64,000 nucleotides of DNA from Meghimatium bilineatum (GCA_034231615.1 CM067306.1:60202749-60266748), one strand, 5' to 3'. Numbered from the stretch's first letter, positions 10,037 through 21,325 are shown. Made by a program: numbers and translations. The notes: generated from the sequence alone by a model not told the origin.

Positions 10037-10727
10037 CCTGACGACTAACTAATTAATTAGCTAGCTACTTAGCTAACTAGCCAACTAATTAACTAATTAA
10101 TTAACTAACTAACTAATTAGCTAGCTACTTAGCTAACTAGCCAACTAATTAACTAACTAATTAATTAACTAACTAACTAATTAGCTAGCTACTTAGCTAA
10201 CTAGCCAACTAATTAACTAACTAATTAATTAACTAACTAACTAATTAGCTAGCTACTTAGCTAACTAGCGAACTAATTAACCAACTAATTAATTAACTAA
10301 CCAACTAATTAGCTAGCTACTTAGCTAACTAGCCAACTAATTAACTAACTAATTAATTAACTAACTAACTAATTAGCTAGCTACTTAGCTAACTAGCCAA
10401 CTAATTAACTAACTAATTAATTAACTAACTAACTAATTAGCTAGCTACTTAGCTAACTAGCCAACTAATTAACTAACTAATTAATTAACTAACTATCAAA
10501 TTAACTAATTACCCAATTAACTAATTAGCTAACTAACTAATACACAAGCTAACTAACTAGCTAGTTAGCTAACTAACCAGCGAACTACTTAGCTAACTAG
10601 TTAGCTAACTAAGTAACTAACTACGTAAGTAACTAGTTAGTTAACTAATTAACTAGTTGACTAGTTAGCTAACTAATTAACTAACTAACTAACTGACTGA
10701 CTGACTGACTGAATGACTGACCAACTA
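10037..10727. repeat. TAAC/TAGC tetranucleotide array with 64-base higher order
   Basis: Almost every tetramer is TAAC, TAAT, TAGC or TTAG. A 64-base block (ATTAGCTAGCTACTTAGCTA .. ACTAGCCAACTAATTAAC) repeats about seven times, then decays into plain TAGC and GACT repeats. The sequence is strongly self-complementary. Confidence 0.95.
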
Positions 10728-10803
10728 AGACGGATAATTCTTTCGGACATATTTTCATTTGAAAAATATCGACTGTGTGTAGTTGGAACCTAAAATGGAA
10801 ACT

Positions 10804-10912
10804 CAGAGTAACGACACTATAACCTGACATACGTGTCGTAAGAGTAACGACACTATAGCCTGACATACGTGTCGTAAGAGTAACGACAATGTAACTTGAA
10901 TACATTTCGTAA
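10804..10912. repeat. 36-base tandem repeat, 3 copies, derived from SINE A
   Basis: GAGTAACGACACTATAACCT plus GACATACGTGTCGTAA starts at 10806, 10842 and 10878. The piece ACGTGTCGTAAGAG resembles the CATGTCGTAAAAGG block of SINE A, and the array runs straight into a SINE A fragment. Confidence 0.8.
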
Positions 10913-11010
10913 ATGACAACTAAGGAGTTTCTAGTGGTGAATGTGGCTACCCAATCACATAGATGGTCTAAATGTTCCAGAAGCCATGCTGAAATCGAAT
11001 GTAGAATCTG
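10890..11010 (+). mobile_element. SINE A, middle fragment
   Basis: CATTTCGTAAATGACAACTA followed by AGGAG, GGCTACCCAATCACATAGAT and AGCCATGCTGAAATCGAATG follow the order of the family A core. Strongly diverged, with both ends missing. Confidence 0.6.
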
Positions 11011-11590
11011 AGGTAAGGAAAGACGTTTACACGGGAAAATATATGAGACACGGGAAAATATATGAGACACATTCTGAAATCTGCGGTAAGAAAAGACGTT
11101 TACACGGGAAAATATATGAGACACGGGAAAATATATGAGACACGGGAAAATATATGAGACATGGGAAAATATATGAGACACGGAAAATATATGAGACATG
11201 GGAAAATGTATGAGACACGGGAAAATATATGAGACACGGGAAAATATATGAGACACGGCAAAATATATGAGACACGGGAAAATATATGAGACACGGGAAA
11301 ATATATGAGACATGGGAAAATATATGAGATACGGGAAATTATATGAGACATGGGAAAATATATGAGACACGGAAAATATATGAGACATGGGAAAATATAT
11401 GAGACACGGGAAAATATATGAGACATGGGAAAATATATGAGACATGGGAAAATATATGAGACATGGGAAAATATATGAGACACATTCTGGAATCTGCGGT
11501 AAGGAAAGACGTTTACACGGGAAAATTTATGAGACATGGGAAAATATATGAGACACATTCTGGAATCTGCGGTAAGGAAAGACGTTTAAA
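11011..11590. repeat. 19-base minisatellite with an interspersed 46-base spacer
   Basis: Unit GAGACACGGGAAAATATAT, about 24 copies; a spacer with ATTCTG(G/A)AATCTGCGGTAAG and GAAAGACGTTTACACGGG occurs at both ends, so the array may have grown from a longer duplicated unit. Confidence 0.95.
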
Positions 11591-11949
11591 AGGGTCCACG
11601 GTACGAAACAATTAATAGGAATATAGTTACTGTTTGGAATTTTTATTTTTGGAAGGGGGGGGGGGGTGTAGTGATTATATAAACAATCCCAGTAAGGTTG
11701 GATATAAATACTCAGTCATGTTGATGTAGCTATGACAGCGTGACACCGCCACGTGGTAGAGTCGGATTAAACAGATCAAGTAGGTGTAGGTTTGAGTACT
11801 TGAGTTTATACATGTGATTATTAATGCCGCGTCTGGTGCGGGCCAAACAAGAGCTTAAGCTCCCAACTTCACAATAAGCTCAGAGTGTTCCCTTCCAACT
11901 TTGATCAAATTAATAACACCTGTGTGTGGCACATGCTTCAGATGTTATA
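11591..11949. other. Spacer with a 12-base G run
   Basis: A run of 12 G lies at 11655-11666. Nothing else recognised. Confidence 0.5.
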
Positions 11950-12935
11950 GTAAAACAGAAGGAGCAGTAAGGAATGGAGGAGGTGGAATTTTTATAAGAC
12001 TCAAAGATGGGAAGACAATATCAAATGTTTTTCGAACCGGGAAATACTCCTATAATTTTAGAGCAGAAGCAGTTGCACTCCATCAAGCACTGAAAGCCTT
12101 CACTGAACCAGGACTGCCAAGACCAAAGAAGATAGTCATATTCACAGATTGCAGATCCCTACTGGAATCAATCCAGAGCAACAGAAACGAAAGCCTTCTG
12201 CACAACATCAGACATGAGCTAAGACAGATCCTTCTTCTTCTTCAGCGTTCATTCTCAAACTCCCGCTGGATATCTCTTGTAACAAGACAATGGTCCTACA
12301 AGATTTCCAGTTGAATGTAGTCCAGAGAATGGAAATGCATTGTGTTGCCGTTTTATTTGCGCCAGTGGCCCAACACATCCGTCTTCGGCGGTGAGACAGA
12401 TCAAAAAATCAACAGCTATTGCCCTTCAGTGGACACCATCACACTGTGGAATCATGGGAAATGAGAAAGTGGATGCTCTGTCAAAGGCAGGAAGTGAAAT
12501 TGAGCAACACAGACACCCACTGTCTTACAGAGAAGTAAAAACAATAAATCCGCAACACATACACAGCAAAGTGGAAGAAAGAAATGGAAGGGGAATACGA
12601 GCATGATGCAATACATCTCCTCCAGAGATATCAACAGACCACAATATTTCGCCTTAGAACAGGCCACTGCAGACTGTTGGGTCACCTTTACCGATTAAGG
12701 ATCTCATACACAGATGAATGTCCATGTGGATCCGGAACCCAGACCCCGGAACACATACTTCAGGACTGCCCAATATACAAAGAGCAGAGACAGCAGATCT
12801 GGCCAGAGGATACAGACTTGAGGCAAAAGCTATGGGGCAGCCGCTTTGCCCTGGAGAAGACAGTAGACTTCGTCTTGACGACAGTCCTGACGGTATAGCA
12901 TGACCACAGATGCTGAACGCAGAAGAAGAAGAAGC
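11950..12935 (+). mobile_element. RNase H-bearing LINE (I group), 3' part, interrupted by SINE B
   Basis: The translation runs KTEGAVRNGGGGIFIRLKDG, FRAEAVALHQALKAF, IVIFTDCRSLLESIQ, then after the SINE, ALQWTPSHCGIMGNEKVDAL, and after one frameshift near 12575-12590, FRLRTGHCRLLGHLYRL, CPCGSGTQTPEHILQDCP. This is a complete RNase H fold (E in RAEA, D in FTD, H and D in SHCGI..NEKVD) and the Cys/His tail of I-group ORF2. The first catalytic Asp appears as Glu (TEG where TDG is usual). Frame and phase agree once the 163-base SINE and its 9-base duplication are allowed for. The 3' end, GCTGAACGCAGAAGAAGAAG, is the same type of tail as SINE A and B. Everything 5' of RNase H is absent. Confidence 0.85.
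12222..12402 (-). mobile_element. SINE B inserted in the LINE, 9-base target-site duplication
   Basis: Element 12231-12393 in reverse orientation, from CTTCTTCTTCTTCAGCGTTC to CACATCCGTCTTCGGCGGTG. AGACAGATC lies exactly at 12222-12230 and 12394-12402. The insertion splits the RNase H coding sequence, so it is younger than the LINE copy. Confidence 0.95.
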
Positions 12936-12949
12936 AGAAGAAGATGCTA

Positions 12950-13165
12950 TAGAGCTGGTCTCACATTCGATTGGGTATGGGTTCGGTTCCCGATAATTAC
13001 TGGGTGTTTTTCTGTTGGACGGTAGATTTAAACAAAAACCAAACAAAAAACAACATTGTACACGACGTGGCGACAACATAGGTATGCTGCCTTTATTATA
13101 CAGTCACACGCACCAGCTCCCTGCGACTTCTTAAAGGGAAACAAGCAATATTTATAGTTTTTTGT
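12950..13165 (+). mobile_element. tRNA-derived SINE D (copy 1)
   Basis: The head has GGTTCGGTTCC (10 of 11 for the Pol III B box). The body carries CACGACGTGGCGACA, then CTGCCTTTATTATAC, CAGCTCCCTGCGACTTCTTA and AGGGAAACAAGCA. The same body follows a tRNA-like head at 18247-18440 and 32290-32512. It sits right at the tail of the LINE. Confidence 0.7.
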
Positions 13166-13187
13166 TAATGACAATATGTGCTGGCTA

Positions 13188-13330
13188 AAGCTGACATATC
13201 TGAAGTTATCATTCGGCAAGCATATTTATTCTGAAGTTATCATGCGGCAAGCATTTTTATTCTGAAGTTATCATGTGACAAGTGTAAATATGATGAAGTT
13301 ATCATGCGGCAAGAGTAGTTATTCGTAGAG
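13188..13330. repeat. 31-base tandem repeat, about 4.5 copies
   Basis: TCTGAAGTTATCATGCGGCA followed by AGCATTTTTAT, with diverged last copies. Confidence 0.9.
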
Positions 13331-13649
13331 AGCAACAAACAAAAATTTTCAAAATAACACTGAATCAACATATAGCCGCAACTATCATCCTGTGAGATTC
13401 ACTGAAGCGGGAGATGTAAATGTATGGACATGTCCGGTGTGCGAAGAGAATGTTCAACATAATTAAATATCTTATTTAGAGAGTAGCAATCTGTCCGATG
13501 TTTTATAATGTCGTAATGTTATAGGCAGGTGCAACGTTGAGTAGGTTACCATTGCTCTCTGAACGCACATATCCCTACGCTCGTAATCTCATTTATTAAA
13601 TGAGACATGAATAGTATTCAAATACTATTCCTAATTCTTGATTAGATAC

Positions 13650-13806
13650 ATCTGCCCAATACGGATGTGTCGGACCCCTGGTGCAAATAAAACGCCGACA
13701 CACCTTATTTCCATTCAGTGGACTAAATTCTTCTGGAGATAAACTCGAATCATTGTCCAGCTTCAAGAGAGAACCAACGGGAGTTGTGGAATGACCGCTG
13801 AGAAAA
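13650..13806 (+). mobile_element. SINE B, diverged
   Basis: ATACGGATGTGTCGGACCCC, GTGCAAATAAAACGCCGACA and TGGAATGACCGCTGAGAAAA follow the B order. Many substitutions; tail reduced to AGAAAATAA. Confidence 0.75.
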
Positions 13807-15186
13807 TAATTAGAAACCAACATCATGGAACACAGGACATTCCCATACGTGTTCTGTTCTCCTTTCCATCAGTGATTCAAGGGTACGCAGGCTCAACTTC
13901 TTAGTCAAATAATATTTATGTGATCTTCGGATTTATCAGAAAGGGGGGGGGGGGAAAGACTTTGTATCCACACCCTTGGTTGGTTACACCCCCCCCCCCA
14001 TTTCTGAAATTCTTTGTATGTGTACGTTATTACCTTTAGTGTCGCCGAAAAAAAAGTACATGTCGACGATTCGACGATGGTGATATTGCTTTTTAACAGA
14101 TTTATCCAAAGTTCCCAACCTCCACTCTAAAGTTTTTGGGTTCCAGCTTTTACAACTCTTCATTAGGACAAGAACGATATGTAGCAACTGAATGGATCCC
14201 CAAACATATATTTCACGGCCATTTTCAACAAGTCTGCAAAGGGAATTAATCACTGGAGACACCTGTCATCAACCAATTTACCTCCCTTGCGGTGTTTTAC
14301 CTCCCCTGCGATGTTTGTGGAAGTCGGTTTTCCACCTATCATCCAAGCCATTACTTTTTTTCCAACAAAGATAGCCACGTGGGCTAACAGTAATTAAGAT
14401 AATTCTGAGTTTGCTGCCGTCTCTCTTGTTTGACAAGAAAACTGGACGCAGATAATATTTTATTATAACAGAAACCACGATACAATCCGCTAATAGCTGC
14501 CGAAGTTGGAACCTTGATACAAATAAAACTTTGATGCTCCGGATGTTGTGGTAACTGTATTACCATAACCGCGACCGTCACTATATTGTGACGATTATAA
14601 CGCTCTGTTACAACTGAACACATGGGCGGTAATGGTGATACAAATAATAAACTTTCTATGCAAATTTCTCACTAGTATATAAACAATTTAAAGAATACCT
14701 ATCGGAATGTACTAGAACTTCAACTTTTGTTTACTTCTGCAACTGACTCGTTTCGTGACGTCATAAATCCCTTTTCACGGCATTATCTATCTAGAAAGCC
14801 GTGGTCGATCCAAAAATCTGACTGACACAGACGCCCGCCCCTGTGTTAAACACCCCCCATTACAGCAACGACACTTCTGGTTACATATCAGGATGACACT
14901 AATAAACCACACCAGCTTTGGATGGAAAAAAACAACAACAAAACTCAAGCGCAATCTGCTACTCCAGTGGATACTACATGAGCGACACTCAGTGCATTTC
15001 ATAGCGCTAATGGCTTCTTCCAATCTTCCTCTATACTCCCTAACCCCTCCTCATCTCTCAACCTCCCAACTGTTTTGTAGCCCGGTATTTACCAAGCCCG
15101 TTCTGTAATCTTCTCTACAGTTCTGCCAGTGAGTGTTCTATCTTCTGCCAAGATTAAGAGGGAGGGTTTGCGAAGACAGATGTGGT
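13807..15186. other. No gene recognised; facing G and C runs
   Basis: A run of 12 G (13943-13954) is followed 34 bases later by 11 C (13989-13999), a potential hairpin. The remaining 1.2 kb contains only small unsupported open frames and no repeat I recognise. Confidence 0.5.
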
Positions 15187-15300
15187 TCTTCTTCTTCTTC
15201 TGAGTTCTTTCTTACACATTAGCAGGATAATTCTATAGAACTGAATGCGTTGTGCAAGGCTTTACAGCGTGGCTACGATATCTAGTCATTTCATCCCGGC
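15187..15300 (-). mobile_element. SINE A, 3' half
   Basis: TTCTTCTTCTTCTTCTGAGT, then CATTAGCAGGATAATTCTAT and GAATGCGTTGTGCAAGG match the reverse complement of the A tail half, diverged. Confidence 0.65.
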
Positions 15301-15402
15301 ATTAGCATGTAGGTATGGAGATAGATTTGTAGGATTTAAACCCCTTCCTCTTTAAAAAAATTGGGAAGTGGAGGTTTAGTACTAAGAAGTAGAAAATACA
15401 AT

Positions 15403-15684
15403 ATATTCTTCTTCTTTTCTGCGTTCGTTCTCAAACTCCTGCAGATCAGCAGGATGTAGTCTGGAGAACTGACTGCGTTGTGTCATGGTTTACAGCATTA
15501 CTGCGATATATGCGCCTTTCGGCCTGACAGACTTCAGCATGGTTTTGGGTCACTGACCCTATATGGGATGGGACAGCCAACTTCATCGCCTAACCTCCTT
15601 AGTCGCCTTGTACGACATGCATGGAAGGTAAACAGTGTTGCTATTCTTTGCTCTCCTTTCGGGCCCCGACAACACATAGGCGAT
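15403..15684 (-). mobile_element. SINE A, near full length
   Basis: From TTCTTCTTCTTTTCTGCGTT to CCCGACAACACATAGGCGAT. All internal blocks are in order, including TTAGTCGCCTTGTACGACAT. A short AATATAT occurs on both sides and may be the target-site duplication, but it is too short to be sure. Confidence 0.85.
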
Positions 15685-15911
15685 ATAATATATGAATATT
15701 GAGGTTTTACTCATGAAGAAAAGTCATGCAGTGCAGCAAACGTGTTATAACCAGGTCCGCTCAGATGTCACCCACTCGCCTCGCAACTTGAATCAACACG
15801 TTAGAAATCATCGTGCATTTTTGGATATACTCAGGTACTCAATGGGATATTGGAACATCTATTGATGTGCCCTGTGTGCAGTGATGATGACTTTTTGAGA
15901 AACATCCGAAA

Positions 15912-15997
15912 CATTTTCGAGAAGACGGGTGGACTTCGTCTTGACGACGGGCATGACAAAATAGCTTGACCACAGTTGCTGAACGCAGAAGAAGAAG
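15912..15997 (+). mobile_element. RNase H LINE, 3'-end fragment
   Basis: GTGGACTTCGTCTTGACGAC and TTGACCACAGTTGCTGAACG followed by CAGAAGAAGAAG match the last 80 bases of the LINE at 12863-12935, including the final codons and the GAA tail. Confidence 0.8.
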
Positions 15998-16382
15998 TGA
16001 CTTGAGTGTGTATAACACTTTATTTGTAAAAAAAAAAAACCCACTAAAACATAACATGAACTGCACATTGCAAATGTTAATATATTATTTTAGTAGTTAG
16101 AAACTGTCCTAGGATGTTTATATATAGTTCAAATATAGTTCTACACTGTTAGTTACTGTATTCGATTATTTTGATGTAGTTAATTATTATTGAAACAAGT
16201 CATTTGCATGTATTTCAATGTACGTAAGAGGGCTTTGCGTCGTGAAGTCACATACTGGAAACACGCGTAAAGGTCTTCTATTGTCGAAGGACACGATATG
16301 TGTGTACAAAAGGCCACGCATGACATTCAAGAAAGCATTTCATCGCCACACCATCAAATATATTTGATATACTGGATCCTAC
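15998..16382. other. No recognised feature
   Basis: AT-rich, nothing recognised. Confidence 0.5.
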
Positions 16383-16549
16383 CTAAGACGGATGTGTCGG
16401 GTCATTGGCGCAAATAAAGCAGCGAGAAACGCATTTCTATTTTCTGGACTACATCCTGCTGGGAATGTATGTAGTAGGACCATGGTCCTGCTACGATGAA
16501 GATCCAGCTGGAGTTTGAGAATGAACGCTGAAGAAGAAGAATACTAGAT
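16369..16549 (+). mobile_element. SINE B with 9-base target-site duplication
   Basis: Element 16383-16540: CTAAGACGGATGTGTCGGGT at the start, GAATGAACGCTGAAGAAGAA at the end. ATACTGGAT at 16369-16377 matches ATACTAGAT at 16541-16549 at 8 of 9 positions. Confidence 0.85.
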
Positions 16550-17207
16550 GTATCATAAATCTAGATGTTATAGAATATACCCAGAAATTTTCCACATGAG
16601 GAGAATAGTTGATTATAGATCAACATATGGAAGAGTTCTTTCTAAAACCAAGTTTTCTATAAAGATTAAAGCGACACTGGTGAAAAATGAAACCTGAACA
16701 GAAAAGAAGACTGACTCCTCAAAATAATTTTTAAAATGCAACATACATCGAACATGCCATATATTATATGACACTCAGCTGTAACCTGTGACTACCAGCT
16801 CTCACCTGTTGCCATTAGCTTCACAGGTGGCTACCAGCTATTACCTGTAGCTATGAGATCTCACATGTGGCTACCCGCTCTCACCTGCGGTCACCATTAG
16901 TTGCAACCATGCTGTAGCAACCACACTCCAATAACGGTTTTGACGGGTCTGCCACACCAGACGAGAATAAGCGAGGGGTTCCGGCCGGGAGGTAAACACG
17001 GCTTATCTACGATAGCATACGAATCATGGATATGGCGGTCAGTGGATCGAAGTATCCATGTTAAACAGGATCGAAGGTACTTGCGAGAAGAGAGTTATGA
17101 AAAGCTATGGGCTTTGTAAGACCCGTAGAACACTCTGGTCATCCACTGCATTCCTGGTACATCTCCTGCCGTCTCGATTTATCTTGTCAGTGGAACACTG
17201 TTGGATC
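16541..17207. other. Unassigned; weak repeat of CTCACCTGTGGCTACCAGCT
   Basis: Between 16780 and 16895, phrases such as CTACCAGCTCTCACCTG recur at irregular spacing, suggesting an old tandem repeat. The rest is unrecognised. Confidence 0.4.
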
Positions 17208-17290
17208 AAGAAGAGAGAATGTGGTCGACGAAGATCAAGAAGAGAGAATGTGGTCGACGAAGATCAAGAAGAGAGAATGTGGTCGACGAA
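17208..17290. repeat. 27-base tandem repeat, 3 copies
   Basis: ATCAAGAAGAGAGAATGTGG followed by TCGACGA. Confidence 0.9.
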
Positions 17291-17850
17291 TGCCACAACT
17301 TTTCAACGCTTTAAACACAATTCATTGTTAGCCATAACTCAAGTCGGAAGCACGATCCATTCCGCCGACCCATAAGGATACCCATCTGGTAGAAACTATC
17401 CCTGTATTATCAAAATGTTTACTTTCTTTGACGCTAATAAGTGTGACATTCGCCAGATCAAACACGGGAACTAGTAACAGTCGATTGGATCGACAAACCG
17501 AGATGTTGAAATAACAACAATTGTGAGGTTTCGTTTTCAATACGTTTTGTTGATTAAGACTTGGCAATTTCATGTCATTTGTTTGAGTTCTGTTTAGTAA
17601 TTTGATTCTTGAATTTATGTAATTGGAAAAGTTATTGTGTTATTTATTATCTGTCCTTCTATCTATCTGTCAACATCTTTCTATCTGTCTGTGTGTCTGC
17701 ATGCCTCTATGTCTGACTATCCATCCAAGTATTTGTTAGTTCATTTCTTCTGTCTTTCTGCCTTATTTGTTTAGAGTTCTGCCTGACTGTCTATCCATCA
17801 TCTGCATGTCTACTATTATATATTACATATCTCATTACATCTACTAAAGA
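17291..17850. other. No gene; degraded CTAT/TCTG tract
   Basis: From about 17640 to 17800 the sequence is a degenerate CTATC/CTGTC microsatellite. Confidence 0.5.
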
Positions 17851-18007
17851 AAGTTAAGATTTTAATTATTGTTGAACACGTAATTTCTCATTACGATTTT
17901 CATTATTGTTGAACACGTAATTTCTAATTAAGATTTTAATTATTGTTGAACACGTAATTTCTTATTACAATTTTAATTATTGTTGAACTTGTAAAATCCC
18001 ATTACGA
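17851..18007. repeat. 37-base tandem repeat, 4 copies
   Basis: ATTACGATTTTCATTATTGT followed by TGAACACGTAATTTCTC. Confidence 0.9.
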
Positions 18008-18107
18008 TCGTATGCATATATATATATTTATTTATTTCGGAAGGGAAAGCTATGAACAGGGTAATAAAGTTTTGTTAATCACCGGAAACACACATAATAA
18101 AACACAC

Positions 18108-18150
18108 AAATCAACGTTTTGACTAAAAGGCCTTTATCAAGAGTACATGC
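18108..18150 (-). other. Hammerhead-like motif (AGGCC .. AAAACGTT), degraded
   Basis: The reverse complement reads CTTGATAAAGGCC, TTTTAGTC, AAAACGTTGATT. This follows the order CUGANGA, stem II, GAAAC of a hammerhead ribozyme, with changes in the core. Similar motifs occur at four other sites in the window. Likely a retroelement relic. Confidence 0.35.
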
Positions 18151-18246
18151 TCAACAAAAATCGACGAGCACGCGCTGCACTATTGACGTTCACATGACAG
18201 AGCTAAATGTGGAGATAACCCGTAAGTTTGGAAACGAGGGTGTGAC

Positions 18247-18440
18247 ACATGGCTGGGAGGTTAGAGCCGTGGTCTCACACTAGTGAGGTCTAGAGGTCAA
18301 TCTCAGAAAAGGACTGTTTTTTCACTTTTTACATTATGTGGCGATAGCAAAAGCATACGGCCTTTATCCACACAGCTGCAAAATCCCTCCCTGCAACTCT
18401 TTAACTGGAAACATGCAGTATTTGACAGTTTGACAGTTGA
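18247..18440 (+). mobile_element. tRNA-derived SINE D (copy 2)
   Basis: TGGCTGGGAGG near 18250 fits the A box at 10 of 11 positions. The body has GTGGCGATAGC, ACGGCCTTTATCCACACAGC and CCCTGCAACTCTTTAACTGG, then AACATGCAGTA, as in the copies at 12950 and 32290. Confidence 0.65.
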
Positions 18441-19149
18441 CATTAGGACGCAGGTAAAACAAGACAAACAGAACATATACAGGACACCCAAAGTACATGT
18501 GAAACAAGACAAGAGAAATGGCGCAACAACATGATATCATCTATATGACTGACGGGCATTCATGGCAAAAGGCTGAGATTTCGTTCTTTCATTGGCTAGC
18601 GACACTTCATTAGCCTCTCATAGTGACACGCAATAGGGTAGTTTATTGACGTGTTTCTGTAGATAGGTCAGAAAAGACCTCCCGTGAGCGGATTTTTACT
18701 ATGTCGTTGCCTCGCCTTCTCTTCGATGAGCCGTGGTCTTGGACAACATATGGCAGATATGCCAAATATGAAATCAACAGTTTCCAGATGGGTTTTCCTA
18801 AGAGATTGCTGGAAACAAAGAGGCAGGATATAATTGCAGTTAACGAGGACTTAACGAGAGCCAAAAAGCCAGTGATCGACATGTTATTACGTATAATTCA
18901 GAGTAGCTAAACAGAGCACGTTGTTCACATGCCTGATAAACGCATCCTTAATAATTTATGTACAACTAACATGTGCACGGTATGCGAGCGGAAGGTAAAC
19001 AGACGAAACGAAATATTCGATCAAATTATTTCGAAATTGTTTTAACATTTTAAAGGACTCTTCTGGAGAAACTGATCCCTGGACCACCCAATATGCCGTT
19101 GTATCACTAGAGGAGCATGTGTGTAGGAGAAAACAAGCCAGGTAGCAAA
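18441..19149. other. No supported gene; one unexplained 69-codon frame
   Basis: The plus-strand frame 18701-18910 (MSLPRLLFDEPWSWTTYGRY at its start) has a less repetitive make-up than most open frames here, but I recognise no domain and see no splice or promoter context. Transposon debris is the simpler reading. Confidence 0.3.
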
Positions 19150-19600
19150 AGCAGGAGTAATGTAGAACACTGGAGTATGGTAGCGGCAAGAGAAAATGGT
19201 AGAAACAAGGGAGTACAGTAGTGACAAGGGGATTCTGGAAGAAACACTAGAACATGATAGAAACATGGGAGCATGGTAGCTACACGAGACAATATTGTAG
19301 CAAAAGGGAAATATGGTTGGAACAAGGGAATATAGTAGCAACAAGGAAGTAAGATTATTGTAGCGACAAGAATGTATGGTAGCGACAAGGGAATATAGTA
19401 GCGATATGGGAATATAGTAGCGTCATGGGAATATGGTGGTGACAAGAGAGTATGGTTGAGACAATGGGGTAGGTAGCGATAAGGAAGTATGGCAGCGCCA
19501 AAGGGGTATGGCAACGACAAGGGGTCATGACAGCGACAGGGAAGTATGTCGGCAACAAGTAAGTATGGTATGGAAATGACAATAAGTTCACAACAGACAG
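19150..19600. repeat. Degenerate 17 to 20-base minisatellite
   Basis: Variants of GGGAATATAGTAGCGACAA recur with changing length. Four minus-strand open frames here are artefacts. Confidence 0.85.
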
Positions 19601-19740
19601 GTAAACGACAGAGTTAGTTAAGTTAGGCTAGTGACAGAGCAGATAAATTAGCTACACAAAACGTTTAACATAAAAATAGGGAAAGTTGAGCTAGCGACTG
19701 AGAGAATTTAGCTGGCGATGGATAACGTTAAGCTATCAAC

Positions 19741-19935
19741 AGAGAAAGTTAAACCAGCGAGCGACGGAGAAAGTTAGCAAGAAACAGAGAAAGTTAAACC
19801 AGCGAGCGACGGAGAAAGTTAGCAAGGAACAGAGAAAGTTAAACCAGCGAGCGACGGAGAAAGTTAGCAAGGAACAGAGAAAGTTAAGCTAGTGACAGAG
19901 AAAGTTAAGCCAGTGAGCGACGGAGAAAATGAACT
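19741..19935. repeat. 45-base tandem repeat, about 4 copies
   Basis: AGAGAAAGTTAAACCAGCGA followed by GCGACGGAGAAAGTTAGCAA and GAAC; weaker related units start near 19620. Confidence 0.9.
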
Positions 19936-20228
19936 ACCAGCTGAGAGAGTTAAGATCTAGACATAGTCAACTACCAGGCTAAGAGATAAGGCGCCATGTT
20001 TGAATTAGGGTTTATCAGTGGAAAATGGAGACGCTTGCAGAATTTCACAGACGACAATCAATGTGTACCCATTTTTAGTTGCATGGATTCGGGAAGTGAC
20101 CACATGGGCAATTTTGTCAGGTTCTGTTGGCTAGACTAAACCCCAAATTTACATCAAGGAGTTGGCATCAATGGGGCATCGGCAACTGACTCCCTAGATT
20201 GTGAGTCAAACCAGTTCATACATTTTCC

Positions 20229-21152
20229 ATTATCTGTCATTATCTGTCGTTATCTGTCATTATCTGTCATTATCTGTCATTATCTGTCACTATCTGTCAC
20301 TATTTGTCATTATCTGTCATTATCTGTCATTATCTGTCACTATCTGTCACTATCTGTCATTATCTGTCATTATCTGTCACTATCTGTCACTATCTGTCAT
20401 TATCTGTCATTATCTGTCACTATCTGTCACTATCTGTCATTATCTGTCATTATCTGTCATTATCTGTCATTATCTATCATTATCTGTCACTATCTGTCAC
20501 TATCTGTCATTATCTGTCATTATCTGTCATTATCTGTCACTACCTGTCACTATCTGTCATTATCTGTCACTACCTGTCACTATCTGTCATTATATGTCAC
20601 TATCTGTCACTATCTGTCACTATCTGTCACTATCTGTCATTATCTGTCACTATCTGTCACTATCTGTCACTATCTGTCACTATCTGTCACTATCTGTCAT
20701 TATCTATCATTATCTGTCACTATCTGTCATTATCTGTCATTATCTGTCATTATCTGTCATTATCTGTCACTATCTGTCACTATCTGTCACTATCTGTCAC
20801 TATCTGTCATTATCTGTCATTATCTGTCATTATCTGTCATTATCTATCATTATCTGTCACTATCTGCCATTATCTGTCACTATCTGTCATTATCTGTCAT
20901 TATCTGTCATTATCTGTCACTATCTGTCACTATCTGTCACTATCTGTCATTATCTGTCACTATCTGTCACTATCTGTCACTATCTGTCACTATCTGTCAT
21001 TATCTGTCACTATCTGTCACTATCTGTCACTATATGTCACTATCTGTCACTATCTGTCATTATCTGTCACTATCTGTCACTATCTGTCACTTTCTGTCAC
21101 TATCTGTCACTATCTGTCATTATCTGTCACTATCTGTCACTATCTGTCACTA
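20229..21152. repeat. 10-base minisatellite, about 92 copies, two variants
   Basis: TATCTGTCAT and TATCTGTCAC mixed, with rare TATCTATCAT, TACCTGTCAC and TATATGTCAC. No stop codon occurs in two plus frames, which creates spurious open frames of 283 and 319 codons. Confidence 0.98.
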
Positions 21153-21204
21153 TAATGTGAATAACAATGGCTATTAATAAAGTGATGTGACCCTAAAGGA
21201 TAGA

Positions 21205-21325
21205 ATAGAACAGTAACAGTTGCACTTACATGCATATCGTTAGAGGTAACTAAGGTGGGTATAGGGTTGGCTGCAGAACCTGTAAAAGATCAGTTACCCA
21301 ACAATAATATGCCAAAGTTCAGGGC
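21205..21325 (+). mobile_element. SINE A, middle fragment, diverged
   Basis: GCATATCGTTAGAGGTAACT followed by AAGGTGGGTATAGGGTTGGC and GATCAGTTACCC follow the A core order, many changes. Confidence 0.5.

Noticed and set aside
10037-10727. Telomere-like repeat
   Set aside because: The tetramers TAAC and TAGC do not match the TTAGGG-type repeat of most animals.
18701-18910. 69-codon frame with mixed composition
   Set aside because: No family recognised, no splice or promoter context; too short to call.
20201-21160. 319-codon open frame with HYLSLSVIIC repeats
   Set aside because: A 10-base repeat read through three frames; no coding sign.
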